Translations under genes and position numbers: made by a program
Assembly: GCA_916049555.1 (NCBI GenBank)
Contig: CAJZIB010000038.1
Coordinates: 1-7,396, forward strand
Direction of reading: 5' to 3'
DNA from: an uncultured Candidatus Saccharibacteria bacterium
GTDB taxonomy: Bacteria > Patescibacteriota > Saccharimonadia > Saccharimonadales > Saccharimonadaceae
Length of the DNA stretch: 7,396 nt
Shown: in pieces, positions 1 through 6,781 of the stretch
Layout: each line of letters starts with the position of its first letter
Position numbering within the stretch: the stretch's first letter is position 1
The notes under the pieces: generated by a model
Database searches by the model: none
What the model was told of the DNA's origin: nothing
What the model saw: the letters and a program-made list of their open reading frames with translations, nothing else

Positions 1-41
1 CACTCACTTACCATTCATCTTCTTAAGTGCTGGTGTTTCTG

Positions 42-78
42 CTGAATTATTCCATATTACAGAAATATATGAATTCAG
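42..78. repeat. Inverted repeat just after the aminopeptidase stop
   Basis: Read on the minus strand, the bases directly after the aminopeptidase TAA can fold into a hairpin. A 12-base arm (CTGAATTCATAT) pairs with ATATG plus AATTCAG, interrupted by a 4-base bulge (GAAT), around a 9-base loop. Neither strand has a T-run after the stem, so it does not look like a standard intrinsic terminator. It could be a 3' end structure protecting the mRNA or a chance AT-rich palindrome. The remaining bases 1-41 contain no supportable gene. Confidence 0.35.
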
Positions 79-2655
79 TTACAGAATTTCAGACAATTTA
101 CTATATATATTGTTAGATTCTCGCTCTTTCCAGTTCAAGGTTAGATCGATGCCAAATTCAGCTATTTTGATCGCGCGCGATACAGCTGGATCATTTTCTA
201 TCTGCTTACAGAATGCCTTAAATTCTTTGGCCTCGTCTTCAGTGGATATCCTAGCTCCAACAACGCGTATATAATCGTCAATAGATTTACCATCAGTGAC
301 TTCCTTAATATAGTCCCAGTGGCCATAGAACCAGTCTAAGGCTGCCCGCTTGGACCAGAAATTTGATAGGAGACTAGCCAGGAGAGATACATGATCCTGC
401 AAGCGCACAATATCCTGTTTTTCAAGCAATGCGATGAGCTTTTCGATATGCTTTTGCTCACGGCTATCTGTGATTGTGTCAAGAATAATGGATTTGTAAT
501 TTGGATTAGACTCAGTTTGATATCGCGCGAGGAGCTCAGAGAAACTCTCTTCTCTGCTAAATCTAAACTTGGCATTCACAATTACGTCGACAAGTTCTGG
601 TGAGACCATTGAAAAATCTTGCTTTATACCAATCTTCTGATCATAGAGGTCAGCCAGCTGCCCTATGATTTCTGAATTATCTGCATAGATAGCAAAGTTC
701 AAGATGAGTGGACGAAGCTTAAGATCGTCAGTCGTATCATTTTCTGCTGGAGAAAGCCCCAACCTTTTGAGATTATTTTCCGCTAGCTGCATTACGTATT
801 GCTGAAATTTGGCATAGTGTGGAGAATCTGGTGGGAAGAAAATTTTAAGGTTCGCAATCAAAGTCACCACTAGCTGCCAGATCGATTCTAGCTTCTCGTT
901 TTTAAATTCAGGGAGAAGATCGAGAATACTACTAGTATTAATATATGGAGTACGCATCATAAGGCTGCGATCGATCAGAAGTCGGAGTTTTTGTTCGAAG
1001 CTGAGATTCTTGAAATTAGCGATTTTTGACTTGAATTCTGCATCGGAAAGCTGGATTAAGTAATGACCAGACATATCGTCGGTGATTTTTGGTAAAAGCC
1101 AAGTAGTTTCATCGGTTGAACCATCCGCTAGGAAGCGTTGCTGTTTTTTCCCATTAATCATTGGGAAACCTGGTTGCAAAATCCAGGAATCCATCATCTT
1201 TTTTACGTCAAAGTCAGCATATTTTTGTAAGCAAGCCCAGAGATCGTCCCCGGTGGTATTCTGGTATTGATATTTTTTAAAATAATCCTTTAAGCCCTTA
1301 AAGAATTGCTCCTCAGACATTAGGCGCATCAACATAAACATTAGATGTGAGCCCTTTGCGTAAACAATGGCTCCATCAAAAAGCGTATCGATCTCAGCGG
1401 GGTCAGAAACTGGCTGCTGAACTGCCTGAACGTTTTTCAAGGAATCGCGTCGTAGGGCATAGAGGCAGTCTTCCGTAAAATAATCCTGCCAAATTTGCCA
1501 ATCCGGACGGAGATGATCAACTGAATAAAATTGCATCATATTGGCAAAACTCTCGTTAAGCCAGAGATTATCCCACCATTTCATGGTTACGAGATTACCA
1601 AACCACTGATGTGAGAGCTCATGAGTAACGACCGTGGCGATATATTCTTTGGTGGTTTTTGGAGTATTTTCATCCGCAAGAAGACAAGATTCACGATAGG
1701 TAACAAGACCCCAGTTTTCCATAGCACCAGCATCAAAATCCGGGATAGCAACCTGGTCCAGTTTTGGTAGAGGATATGGGAAACTGAAGAGTTGATCATA
1801 AAAATCAAGAGACTCCATAGCGATCTGATTAGAGAATTCGAGGCGCTCTTTTGGTTGATTGAGTACCGCATAGGTTGTTACTTCAACGCCATGCTGATTT
1901 TTTCCAGAAACTTTATTAAATTTACCGATACAAATAGCTAAAAGATAAGTTGACATCTTTGGCGTGGTCTTGAAGGTAACGATTTTTCGCGAAACCTCTG
2001 TATTAAGATTTAAAGCGTTTGCATCATCTTTAGGGTTAAGATCCGTATTAACAGAGGTATAAGTTAAGACTCGTTCTGTATCTACTGGCATATTACTAAG
2101 GATCGTATCTTCAATGTCCGTATCAATGACTTTAACGTCAAAAGTGGCTTTAGCTTCAGGCTCATCGACACATGGAAACATCATTCTGGCATAATGCGAC
2201 TCGAACTGAGTGGAAACAATACGCTCTTCTTTTCCTTGATACTGATAAGTCGAAAGATACATACCAATCATGCTATGGCTGAGCTTAAAACTGTAGCGAA
2301 TATCTATGGAGATTTGGCTAGGATTATCTATGGAGATTTGGCTAGGATTTGCGTTTTTTGAGTTGCTCTCCTCGGGAACGGTAGATTCCGAAACAGATTT
2401 TTTGGAACTAGCTATAGTTAGAATTTTCTCCGAATCAAGTAGAAGTAATTGGTTTTCCTGATCGAGGTGAAAACCGACTGGCTGGTCGTTAATTGTAATC
2501 TTCGCGATTTTTAATTCCCTGGCATGCAATTTGAGGTTTGGTTTGACCACCTCCCCTTTTATGACTACATGCCCTTGTACTTCTTCAGTTTGTTTATTGA
2601 CACGTAGCTCAAGTTGATAATTTTCAGGAATGAGATATTTAATTAATCGTTCCAT
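79..2655 (-). CDS. pepN: M1-family zinc aminopeptidase (aminopeptidase N type)
   Basis: This 858-residue protein should remove N-terminal amino acids from peptides in the cytoplasm; no signal peptide or membrane segment is seen. The M1 hallmarks are intact: the exopeptidase motif GAMEN at residues 310-314, HELSH at 345-349 (zinc ligands H345 and H349, catalytic E346), the third zinc ligand E368 exactly 18 residues after H349, and the likely transition-state tyrosine Y432 in VYAKG. Domain order is an N-terminal beta domain (about 1-235), the thermolysin-like catalytic domain (to about 495, ending in WILQPGFP), then a small beta domain and a long helical ERAP1_C-like region. Length is normal for the family. 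Residues about 82-118 are a Ser/Glu/Asn-rich insertion ending in two NPSQISID copies. The start at 2655 is preceded by GGAGG, and no other in-frame Met fits. It lies 26 bases after alaS, so cotranscription is likely. The family is certain; the symbol pepN is used by analogy with lactococcal PepN. Confidence 0.96.
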   Translation of the reverse strand: MERLIKYLIPENYQLELRVNKQTEEVQGHVVIKGEVVKPNLKLHARELKIAKITINDQPVGFHLDQENQLLLLDSEKILTIASSKKSVSESTVPEESNSKNANPSQISIDNPSQISIDIRYSFKLSHSMIGMYLSTYQYQGKEERIVSTQFESHYARMMFPCVDEPEAKATFDVKVIDTDIEDTILSNMPVDTERVLTYTSVNTDLNPKDDANALNLNTEVSRKIVTFKTTPKMSTYLLAICIGKFNKVSGKNQHGVEVTTYAVLNQPKERLEFSNQIAMESLDFYDQLFSFPYPLPKLDQVAIPDFDAGAMENWGLVTYRESCLLADENTPKTTKEYIATVVTHELSHQWFGNLVTMKWWDNLWLNESFANMMQFYSVDHLRPDWQIWQDYFTEDCLYALRRDSLKNVQAVQQPVSDPAEIDTLFDGAIVYAKGSHLMFMLMRLMSEEQFFKGLKDYFKKYQYQNTTGDDLWACLQKYADFDVKKMMDSWILQPGFPMINGKKQQRFLADGSTDETTWLLPKITDDMSGHYLIQLSDAEFKSKIANFKNLSFEQKLRLLIDRSLMMRTPYINTSSILDLLPEFKNEKLESIWQLVVTLIANLKIFFPPDSPHYAKFQQYVMQLAENNLKRLGLSPAENDTTDDLKLRPLILNFAIYADNSEIIGQLADLYDQKIGIKQDFSMVSPELVDVIVNAKFRFSREESFSELLARYQTESNPNYKSIILDTITDSREQKHIEKLIALLEKQDIVRLQDHVSLLASLLSNFWSKRAALDWFYGHWDYIKEVTDGKSIDDYIRVVGARISTEDEAKEFKAFCKQIENDPAVSRAIKIAEFGIDLTLNWKERESNNIYSKLSEIL
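2302..2349 (-). repeat. Exact 24-bp tandem duplication inside the aminopeptidase gene
   Basis: Two identical 24-base units lie head to tail at 2302-2325 and 2326-2349. They encode residues 111-118 and 103-110, both NPSQISID. The unit is a multiple of three, so the reading frame is kept. Identity at every base, including third codon positions, points to a recent duplication, for example by replication slippage. It sits at the end of a low-complexity insertion, just before the conserved strand leading to the GMYLSTY segment. Confidence 0.95.
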
Positions 2656-2658
2656 ATG

Positions 2659-2663
2659 CCTCC
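2659..2663 (-). promoter_or_regulatory. Shine-Dalgarno site of the aminopeptidase gene
   Basis: The minus strand reads GGAGG, then CAT, then the ATG at 2655. The match to the 16S rRNA tail is strong, but the 3-base spacing is shorter than usual. It supports the start at 2655. No convincing -10/-35 pair is seen in the 26-base gap upstream, so the message probably comes from alaS or further upstream. Confidence 0.7.
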
Positions 2664-2681
2664 ACTTTTAGTTTTAATTAT

Positions 2682-4556
2682 TTATTCTAAGACAGCCTTG
2701 ATGCGGCGAATGCCCGCGGCGGAAGATTCTTCTTTCTTGATTTTGAATTTACCAAGCAAACCGGTATGTTCAACGTGTGGGCCGCCACAGATTTCACGCG
2801 AGACTGGCTGATCAAAGTTGCCAATTGTATAGACTTTGACCTCTTCTGGATATTTTTCCCAGAACTGACCGTGAGCTTTTAGGGTATTTTTTGCGTATTC
2901 CTTATCATATTCAGCGAATACCACTGGATGATCTTCTGAAATCCAGAGATTAACCTGATCTTCAAGGGATTTAATTTCCTCTGGAGTTAGCTTGCGGTCA
3001 AGATTAAAGTCAAAACGTAGACGTTCAGAGGTGATATTGGAGCCAGACTGGCCAATATTTTTATCGATGAGCTTCTGCAAGGCAGCAAGGAGTAGATGTG
3101 TTGCGGTGTGATATTTGGTAGACATTTCACTATGATCCTCGAGGCCGCCTTTAAACATACCTTCGGAAGCAGTCTTAGAGCGTGCACGCTGCTCGGCAAG
3201 GCACTGCTCGAATTCTGCCTGCCAGTTTTCGCTAAGTTGAATATTTTCTCGCTGGGCCTCCTCCACGGATAACTCAAGTGGAAAACCATAGGTATCCTGC
3301 AGCATAAATAGTTCCTTGCCAGAGAGACCGGAAACTTTCATCTTGTTAAGTTCTTTAAGTCCACGATTTAAAGTTCTACGGAAGGCCTGCTCTTCACGAA
3401 TAAGAACAGCGAGAGCATCTTTTCTGTTGTCAAGAATTTCATCAGAGAGGTCAGCGTAATTCGCTTCAATTAACGGAATCATCTGGGCAAGAAAATCCTG
3501 CTCAATACCAAGATTGAGGGCCTTAAGAATAGCACGACGAATCAGGCGACGCATAGCGTAACCTTGTTTACGATTACTTGGCGTAAGCCCCTGAGCAGCC
3601 AGGAGATAAGCGCCGCGTAAATGGTCGGCGATAATGCGCATATCAGCCGTATTCTCGGCATAGGATTTACCAGAAATTTCTTCAAGTTTTTTGATTAGGG
3701 GACGTAAGAGTGAGGTTTCAAAAACATCGAAGGAGTCGATGGCAGCCGCCGCGATACGTTCAAGCCCGCCACCAAAGTCAATATTCTTGTGTTTTAATTC
3801 AGAGAAACTACCATCCTCATTACGCTTATACTGCATAAAGACCTGGTTACCGATTTCCATGAAGCGTGCACCGTCAGAGGCTGGATGAGACTTACCATAC
3901 TTCGCAACATCCTGTTTATCTTCACCAAAATCATAGAAGACCTCAGAATCTGGACCACATGGATCACCAATTGGTGTAGTTTCTACACCACCGCCACGAC
4001 TCCACCAGTTTTCATGGTCGTCATAAAAGAAAATGTGTTCACCGTCAAAAATTCCACGCTCTGCTCCATTTTCTGCGCTACCAATTTCGGCAATTTTAGC
4101 ATCGACACCGGCCTCTTTGAAAACTTGCTGCCAAATTTCAGCCGCTTCCGTGTCTTTTGGAATACCATATTTTTCACTACCAATAAAGCAAGTGACATAA
4201 ATTTTATGTGGGTCAAGTCCAACCACTTCAGTCAAAAATTTGAAGAAGGCCGGAATTTGCTGCTGCTTGAAGTAATCACCAAGCGACCAGTTACCAAGCA
4301 TTTCAAAAACCGTGGTGTGTCTTGGGTCACCAACATCTTCGATATCCTGCAGGCGCAAGCATGGTTGAGAATCAGAAAGTCGCTTGCCAGCTGGGTGCGG
4401 CTCGCCAAGTAAGAAAGGTAAAAGCGGCTGCATACCAGAACCTGTGAACAGGGTGGTGGGGTCATTTTCCAGTACTAACCTAGCCGGAGCAATTACCTGG
4501 TGGCCGAGTTTTTGCTGATATTCAAGAAATTTTTGACGGATTTCACTTGCATTCAT
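2682..4556 (-). CDS. alaS: Alanyl-tRNA synthetase, short form lacking the C-Ala domain
   Basis: This class II synthetase charges tRNA-Ala with alanine. The catalytic core has motif 2 (R79 with FEMLGNWSLGDYFK, residues 84-97) and motif 3 (GGGLERI, 262-268). The tRNA-recognition region follows (RRLIRRAI near 336, DTYGFPLELS 421-430). A tRNA_SAD editing domain carries the zinc set H483, H487 (HTATH), C590 and H594 (CGGPH). The protein ends at residue 624 with AAGIRRIKAVLE, the end of the editing domain, so the C-terminal C-Ala domain of roughly 875-residue bacterial enzymes is absent. The linker between DTYGFP and HTATH is also short, about 60 residues compared with roughly 145 in E. coli. Only 26 bases follow the stop, so no frameshifted C-Ala remnant exists. 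Wording such as TTLFTGSGMQPLLPFLLG resembles the divergent short AlaRS that I associate with Patescibacteria. MNASEIRQKFLEY is the family N-terminus, fixing the start. No Shine-Dalgarno precedes it; see the promoter at 4564-4572. Confidence 0.97.
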   Translation of the reverse strand: MNASEIRQKFLEYQQKLGHQVIAPARLVLENDPTTLFTGSGMQPLLPFLLGEPHPAGKRLSDSQPCLRLQDIEDVGDPRHTTVFEMLGNWSLGDYFKQQQIPAFFKFLTEVVGLDPHKIYVTCFIGSEKYGIPKDTEAAEIWQQVFKEAGVDAKIAEIGSAENGAERGIFDGEHIFFYDDHENWWSRGGGVETTPIGDPCGPDSEVFYDFGEDKQDVAKYGKSHPASDGARFMEIGNQVFMQYKRNEDGSFSELKHKNIDFGGGLERIAAAAIDSFDVFETSLLRPLIKKLEEISGKSYAENTADMRIIADHLRGAYLLAAQGLTPSNRKQGYAMRRLIRRAILKALNLGIEQDFLAQMIPLIEANYADLSDEILDNRKDALAVLIREEQAFRRTLNRGLKELNKMKVSGLSGKELFMLQDTYGFPLELSVEEAQRENIQLSENWQAEFEQCLAEQRARSKTASEGMFKGGLEDHSEMSTKYHTATHLLLAALQKLIDKNIGQSGSNITSERLRFDFNLDRKLTPEEIKSLEDQVNLWISEDHPVVFAEYDKEYAKNTLKAHGQFWEKYPEEVKVYTIGNFDQPVSREICGGPHVEHTGLLGKFKIKKEESSAAGIRRIKAVLE

Positions 4557-4563
4557 AGCAAAT

Positions 4564-4572
4564 ATTATACCA
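4564..4572 (-). promoter_or_regulatory. Extended -10 promoter for alaS, probably giving a leaderless mRNA
   Basis: The minus strand reads TGGTATAAT, a perfect extended -10 element (TGn plus TATAAT). Its TATAAT is made from the last Val codon and TAA stop of the upstream permease plus one base. Seven bases separate it from the alaS ATG, so transcription would begin at or within a base or two of the ATG. No good -35 hexamer is present at 16-18 bp spacing (CAGAAA at 17 bp), which extended -10 promoters tolerate. The lack of a Shine-Dalgarno before alaS fits a leaderless start. This is inferred from sequence only. Confidence 0.6.
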
Positions 4573-5884
4573 CGCGAGAGGAGAACTTTCTGGAATTCAA
4601 GAGAGTAGAGAGTGGAGCAAGAAGCAGTGCCGCGACAATAATAACAAGGATGTCAGAATTAACGCCATACCAAAAAACTTGCGGGACATCTTTCAAGCTA
4701 AAGGCTAGTGCGGCTTGAATATTAATTAACTGACCACGAAATAGATGAAAGAGAATGAGGATGAACGAAGCAACAAAATAGGCAAAGATGAGCGCACTGA
4801 CGATTAAGATGAAAAAATAAATACCGTAAAATATTTTTAGCTGAGACTTTGTGGCACCGAGACTGCGATAGAGTGTAATTTCTTCTTTATCTTGTGCAAT
4901 TAACCTGGTATTTGTGGAGAGAATAACGATTATAGCGACAATAAATAAGATGATAGAAATGATTCTGATTATAATCTGGAAGAAATTGAAGGTGTAGGTA
5001 ATTTCTGGAGACAAACCGAGTATTACTTTTGCGTCGTAACTCCTATCGTCTGGTATAACTCTTTGAAACCTAGCTTTACCCTGTTCAAGATATCGATAGG
5101 CGTCTTTTTGGTTATCGAAAATCGCATAAACCATTTCGTATTCAACATTTTGCCCGGTCTGCCAGGAATCTTGGTTGCCATTGTCGACTGCAATTGGATT
5201 AAAATCTTGCAGAGGAATATCATCAAGTAACTCATTTAAGAGTGTTGTATCTACATTTTTTTCTAGTGTGTAAAATGAATAGCTGGATAGATGGTAACTA
5301 CCTGGCAACAATCCAACCACAAAAAACTTCGCACCGTCCTTATTTTCAAAAGTTTTTCCTAGTATTTTTTCTCGATAATCCTGATATTTGGAGATATATT
5401 CGACGGCAGTGAGTTTATTTATTTTATTATCATATTGACCCAATAATAATTCACCAAAAGATGTTGTAGTAAGAATCGGAATAGCATCTTTTGGTGCATT
5501 CGATGGATCAACTTCGATTAGATTCTGAACAGAGGGTTTTGATAGAACTGGGATATAATATCTAGTAACGGACCGAATGTTTTTGAGGATCTTCCCACCA
5601 AATTTTTCAATATCTTGAATCATCTCAGTGCTACTAATTTCTTTCGTCTCTTTTGTTTCTTTTAGGCTAATATATGGACTGAGGTTATTTGCGGAAATTA
5701 TAACTTGGTCACCAACTTTTGCCTGCGAAAATTTAATGTAAGAGTTCCTAAGTCCAGTAAAAAAGAGATTTATTGTAAAAATGAGACAAAATAGTATAGA
5801 CATAGCAACGACGAGTTTATAACTACGACGAAACTGCCTAATAAATTTCCGAAAACTTATTTTTAAAACATCAGTAAAGTACAT
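4565..5884 (-). CDS. FtsX/MacB-type ABC transporter permease (second, large ectodomain)
   Basis: This 439-residue membrane protein has the four-segment layout of the FtsX/MacB/LolCE superfamily. TM1 is at about 22-44, an extracytoplasmic domain spans about 45-300, TM2 lies at about 301-323, TM3 at about 351-382 and TM4 at about 410-428. The ectodomain resembles the MacB periplasmic core, including KILGKTFENKDGAKFFVVGLLPG (start near 173). The cytoplasmic loop after TM2 holds YRSLGATKSQ (339-348), the part expected to touch the ATPase; the first permease has nearly the same motif. These proteins use ATP-driven conformational change to extrude or extract substrates or to drive extracellular partners, so direct transport need not be assumed. 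The ATG at 5884 directly abuts the preceding TAA and has a good Shine-Dalgarno, so translational coupling is likely. The substrate is unknown, and no MacA-like adaptor is in the window. Confidence 0.9.
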   Translation of the reverse strand: MYFTDVLKISFRKFIRQFRRSYKLVVAMSILFCLIFTINLFFTGLRNSYIKFSQAKVGDQVIISANNLSPYISLKETKETKEISSTEMIQDIEKFGGKILKNIRSVTRYYIPVLSKPSVQNLIEVDPSNAPKDAIPILTTTSFGELLLGQYDNKINKLTAVEYISKYQDYREKILGKTFENKDGAKFFVVGLLPGSYHLSSYSFYTLEKNVDTTLLNELLDDIPLQDFNPIAVDNGNQDSWQTGQNVEYEMVYAIFDNQKDAYRYLEQGKARFQRVIPDDRSYDAKVILGLSPEITYTFNFFQIIIRIISIILFIVAIIVILSTNTRLIAQDKEEITLYRSLGATKSQLKIFYGIYFFILIVSALIFAYFVASFILILFHLFRGQLINIQAALAFSLKDVPQVFWYGVNSDILVIIVAALLLAPLSTLLNSRKFSSRVV

Positions 5885-6781
5885 TTATGCTCCTTTTATG
5901 CGCTGCGAAATTTTCTTGGTGAAGAATTGATCAATACACAGAAGAAACGATAGAAAAGACGAGGTAAAAAGAGAAATAAATAAGTATATAAAATCCTCAT
6001 TGAACCCAAAAGTACTAACTTTGGGATTAGTGCCACCAGGAAAATATGACAAAAGCCAGTCTGTGAAGTATGATCCAATCCAAATTTTCGACAAACCTGC
6101 CATGATGCCTCCGACAATAAGCATCATGATGATGATATAAAAGCAGATTTCTTGTATGTAACTAAAATAGATAAAAAAGATCTGTTTTTTAGTGGCGCCG
6201 AGTGAACGATACATGAAAATTATTTTGTCATCACTAGAAATTATGTGTGAAATGACAAATACAAAAATCAACATCGAGGCGATGATTAAGATGATAATAA
6301 TAGGAATAATCTTTTCATTTTTCGTATCTTCCAGTGTTTGTTTGGCACTAATTTTCCGACTAATCAGCTCTGCTACATGATACTCATCTTTGGCATAACC
6401 AAATTCCCTAGTATCCTTACGGTTATAATATTGTTCAGCCTGCGCGAAATTTATAAACTTTAAAATAACTGCAGAATCATTTTCAATAATCCCATATCTA
6501 TCTAACTCGGACTTGGATAATTCAATCTTTTCGCCATGATATTTTTTGGCTCGTCTTTCTATTAAATCATCATCTTCCCCTTCATATTCCGAGAGTAAAT
6601 AAACCTCACCGTCATTAATATCGTCGGAATAATTTTTAAGGCTTTGCCCTAAACCATTCGTAATAAAAATCAGTGCGGCAATCACAGAATAGAGAATGCC
6701 GATCGAAACAATTGTAGTAAGACTTTTAGTCAGATTGGAGACAAATAGTCGATGAGAGATTCTAGTGAGCTCACTGAACAT
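5885..6781 (-). CDS. FtsX-like ABC transporter permease (first, small ectodomain)
   Basis: With the start at 6781 the protein has 298 residues. TM1 is at about 23-42, an extracytoplasmic part of about 115 residues follows, then TM2 (about 158-181), the coupling motif YRSLGATKKQ (191-200), TM3 (about 202-230) and TM4 (about 263-284). The ectodomain is much smaller than in the second permease and has an acidic patch, EYEGEDDDLIE (66-76). The frame is open to 6820 from a TTG, and an ATG also exists at 6793. I prefer 6781 because MFSELTRISHRLF is the typical amphipathic lead-in of this family, a weak GGA lies 7 bases upstream, and the overlap with the ATPase gene falls to 11 bases; the start is uncertain. 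The gene very likely forms a heterodimer with the permease that follows directly. The sequence does not show its substrate. Confidence 0.87.
   Translation of the reverse strand: MFSELTRISHRLFVSNLTKSLTTIVSIGILYSVIAALIFITNGLGQSLKNYSDDINDGEVYLLSEYEGEDDDLIERRAKKYHGEKIELSKSELDRYGIIENDSAVILKFINFAQAEQYYNRKDTREFGYAKDEYHVAELISRKISAKQTLEDTKNEKIIPIIIILIIASMLIFVFVISHIISSDDKIIFMYRSLGATKKQIFFIYFSYIQEICFYIIIMMLIVGGIMAGLSKIWIGSYFTDWLLSYFPGGTNPKVSTFGFNEDFIYLFISLFTSSFLSFLLCIDQFFTKKISQRIKGA
5890..5895 (-). promoter_or_regulatory. Shine-Dalgarno site of the second permease gene
   Basis: The minus strand reads AAGGAG, 5 bases before the ATG at 5884. It lies within the last codons (Lys-Gly-Ala) of the first permease gene, and the stop TAA touches the ATG. 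This layout fits re-initiation by ribosomes finishing the upstream gene. Confidence 0.8.

Noticed and set aside
1..14. Possible start of another minus-strand gene with ATG at 14 (Met-Val-Ser-Glu) after a weak AAGAAG.
   Set aside because: Only about four codons are inside the window, and the Shine-Dalgarno match is weak, so it cannot be supported.
4..78. The aminopeptidase frame stays open for 24 more codons after its TAA, up to a TGA at 4-6, raising stop-codon readthrough.
   Set aside because: An open run of 24 codons is common by chance. The family C-terminus is already complete, and the region holds a palindrome instead. No readthrough context can be shown.
2451..2475. Perfect 7-bp inverted repeat (GGTTTTC / GAAAACC) with an 11-base loop.
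   Set aside because: It lies wholly within the conserved coding frame of the aminopeptidase, has no T-run, and is short enough to occur by chance.
3885..4412. A 175-codon open frame on the plus strand opposite alaS.
   Set aside because: The minus strand here encodes the highly conserved catalytic core of AlaRS. The plus-strand translation has no recognisable family, and its openness reflects the codon pattern of alaS.
6771..6773. UGA at the end of the ATPase considered as a recoded Gly codon, as in Gracilibacteria.
   Set aside because: The protein ends at the usual place for the family, and reading through UGA meets a UAG two codons later. No internal UGA occurs in any of the five genes.
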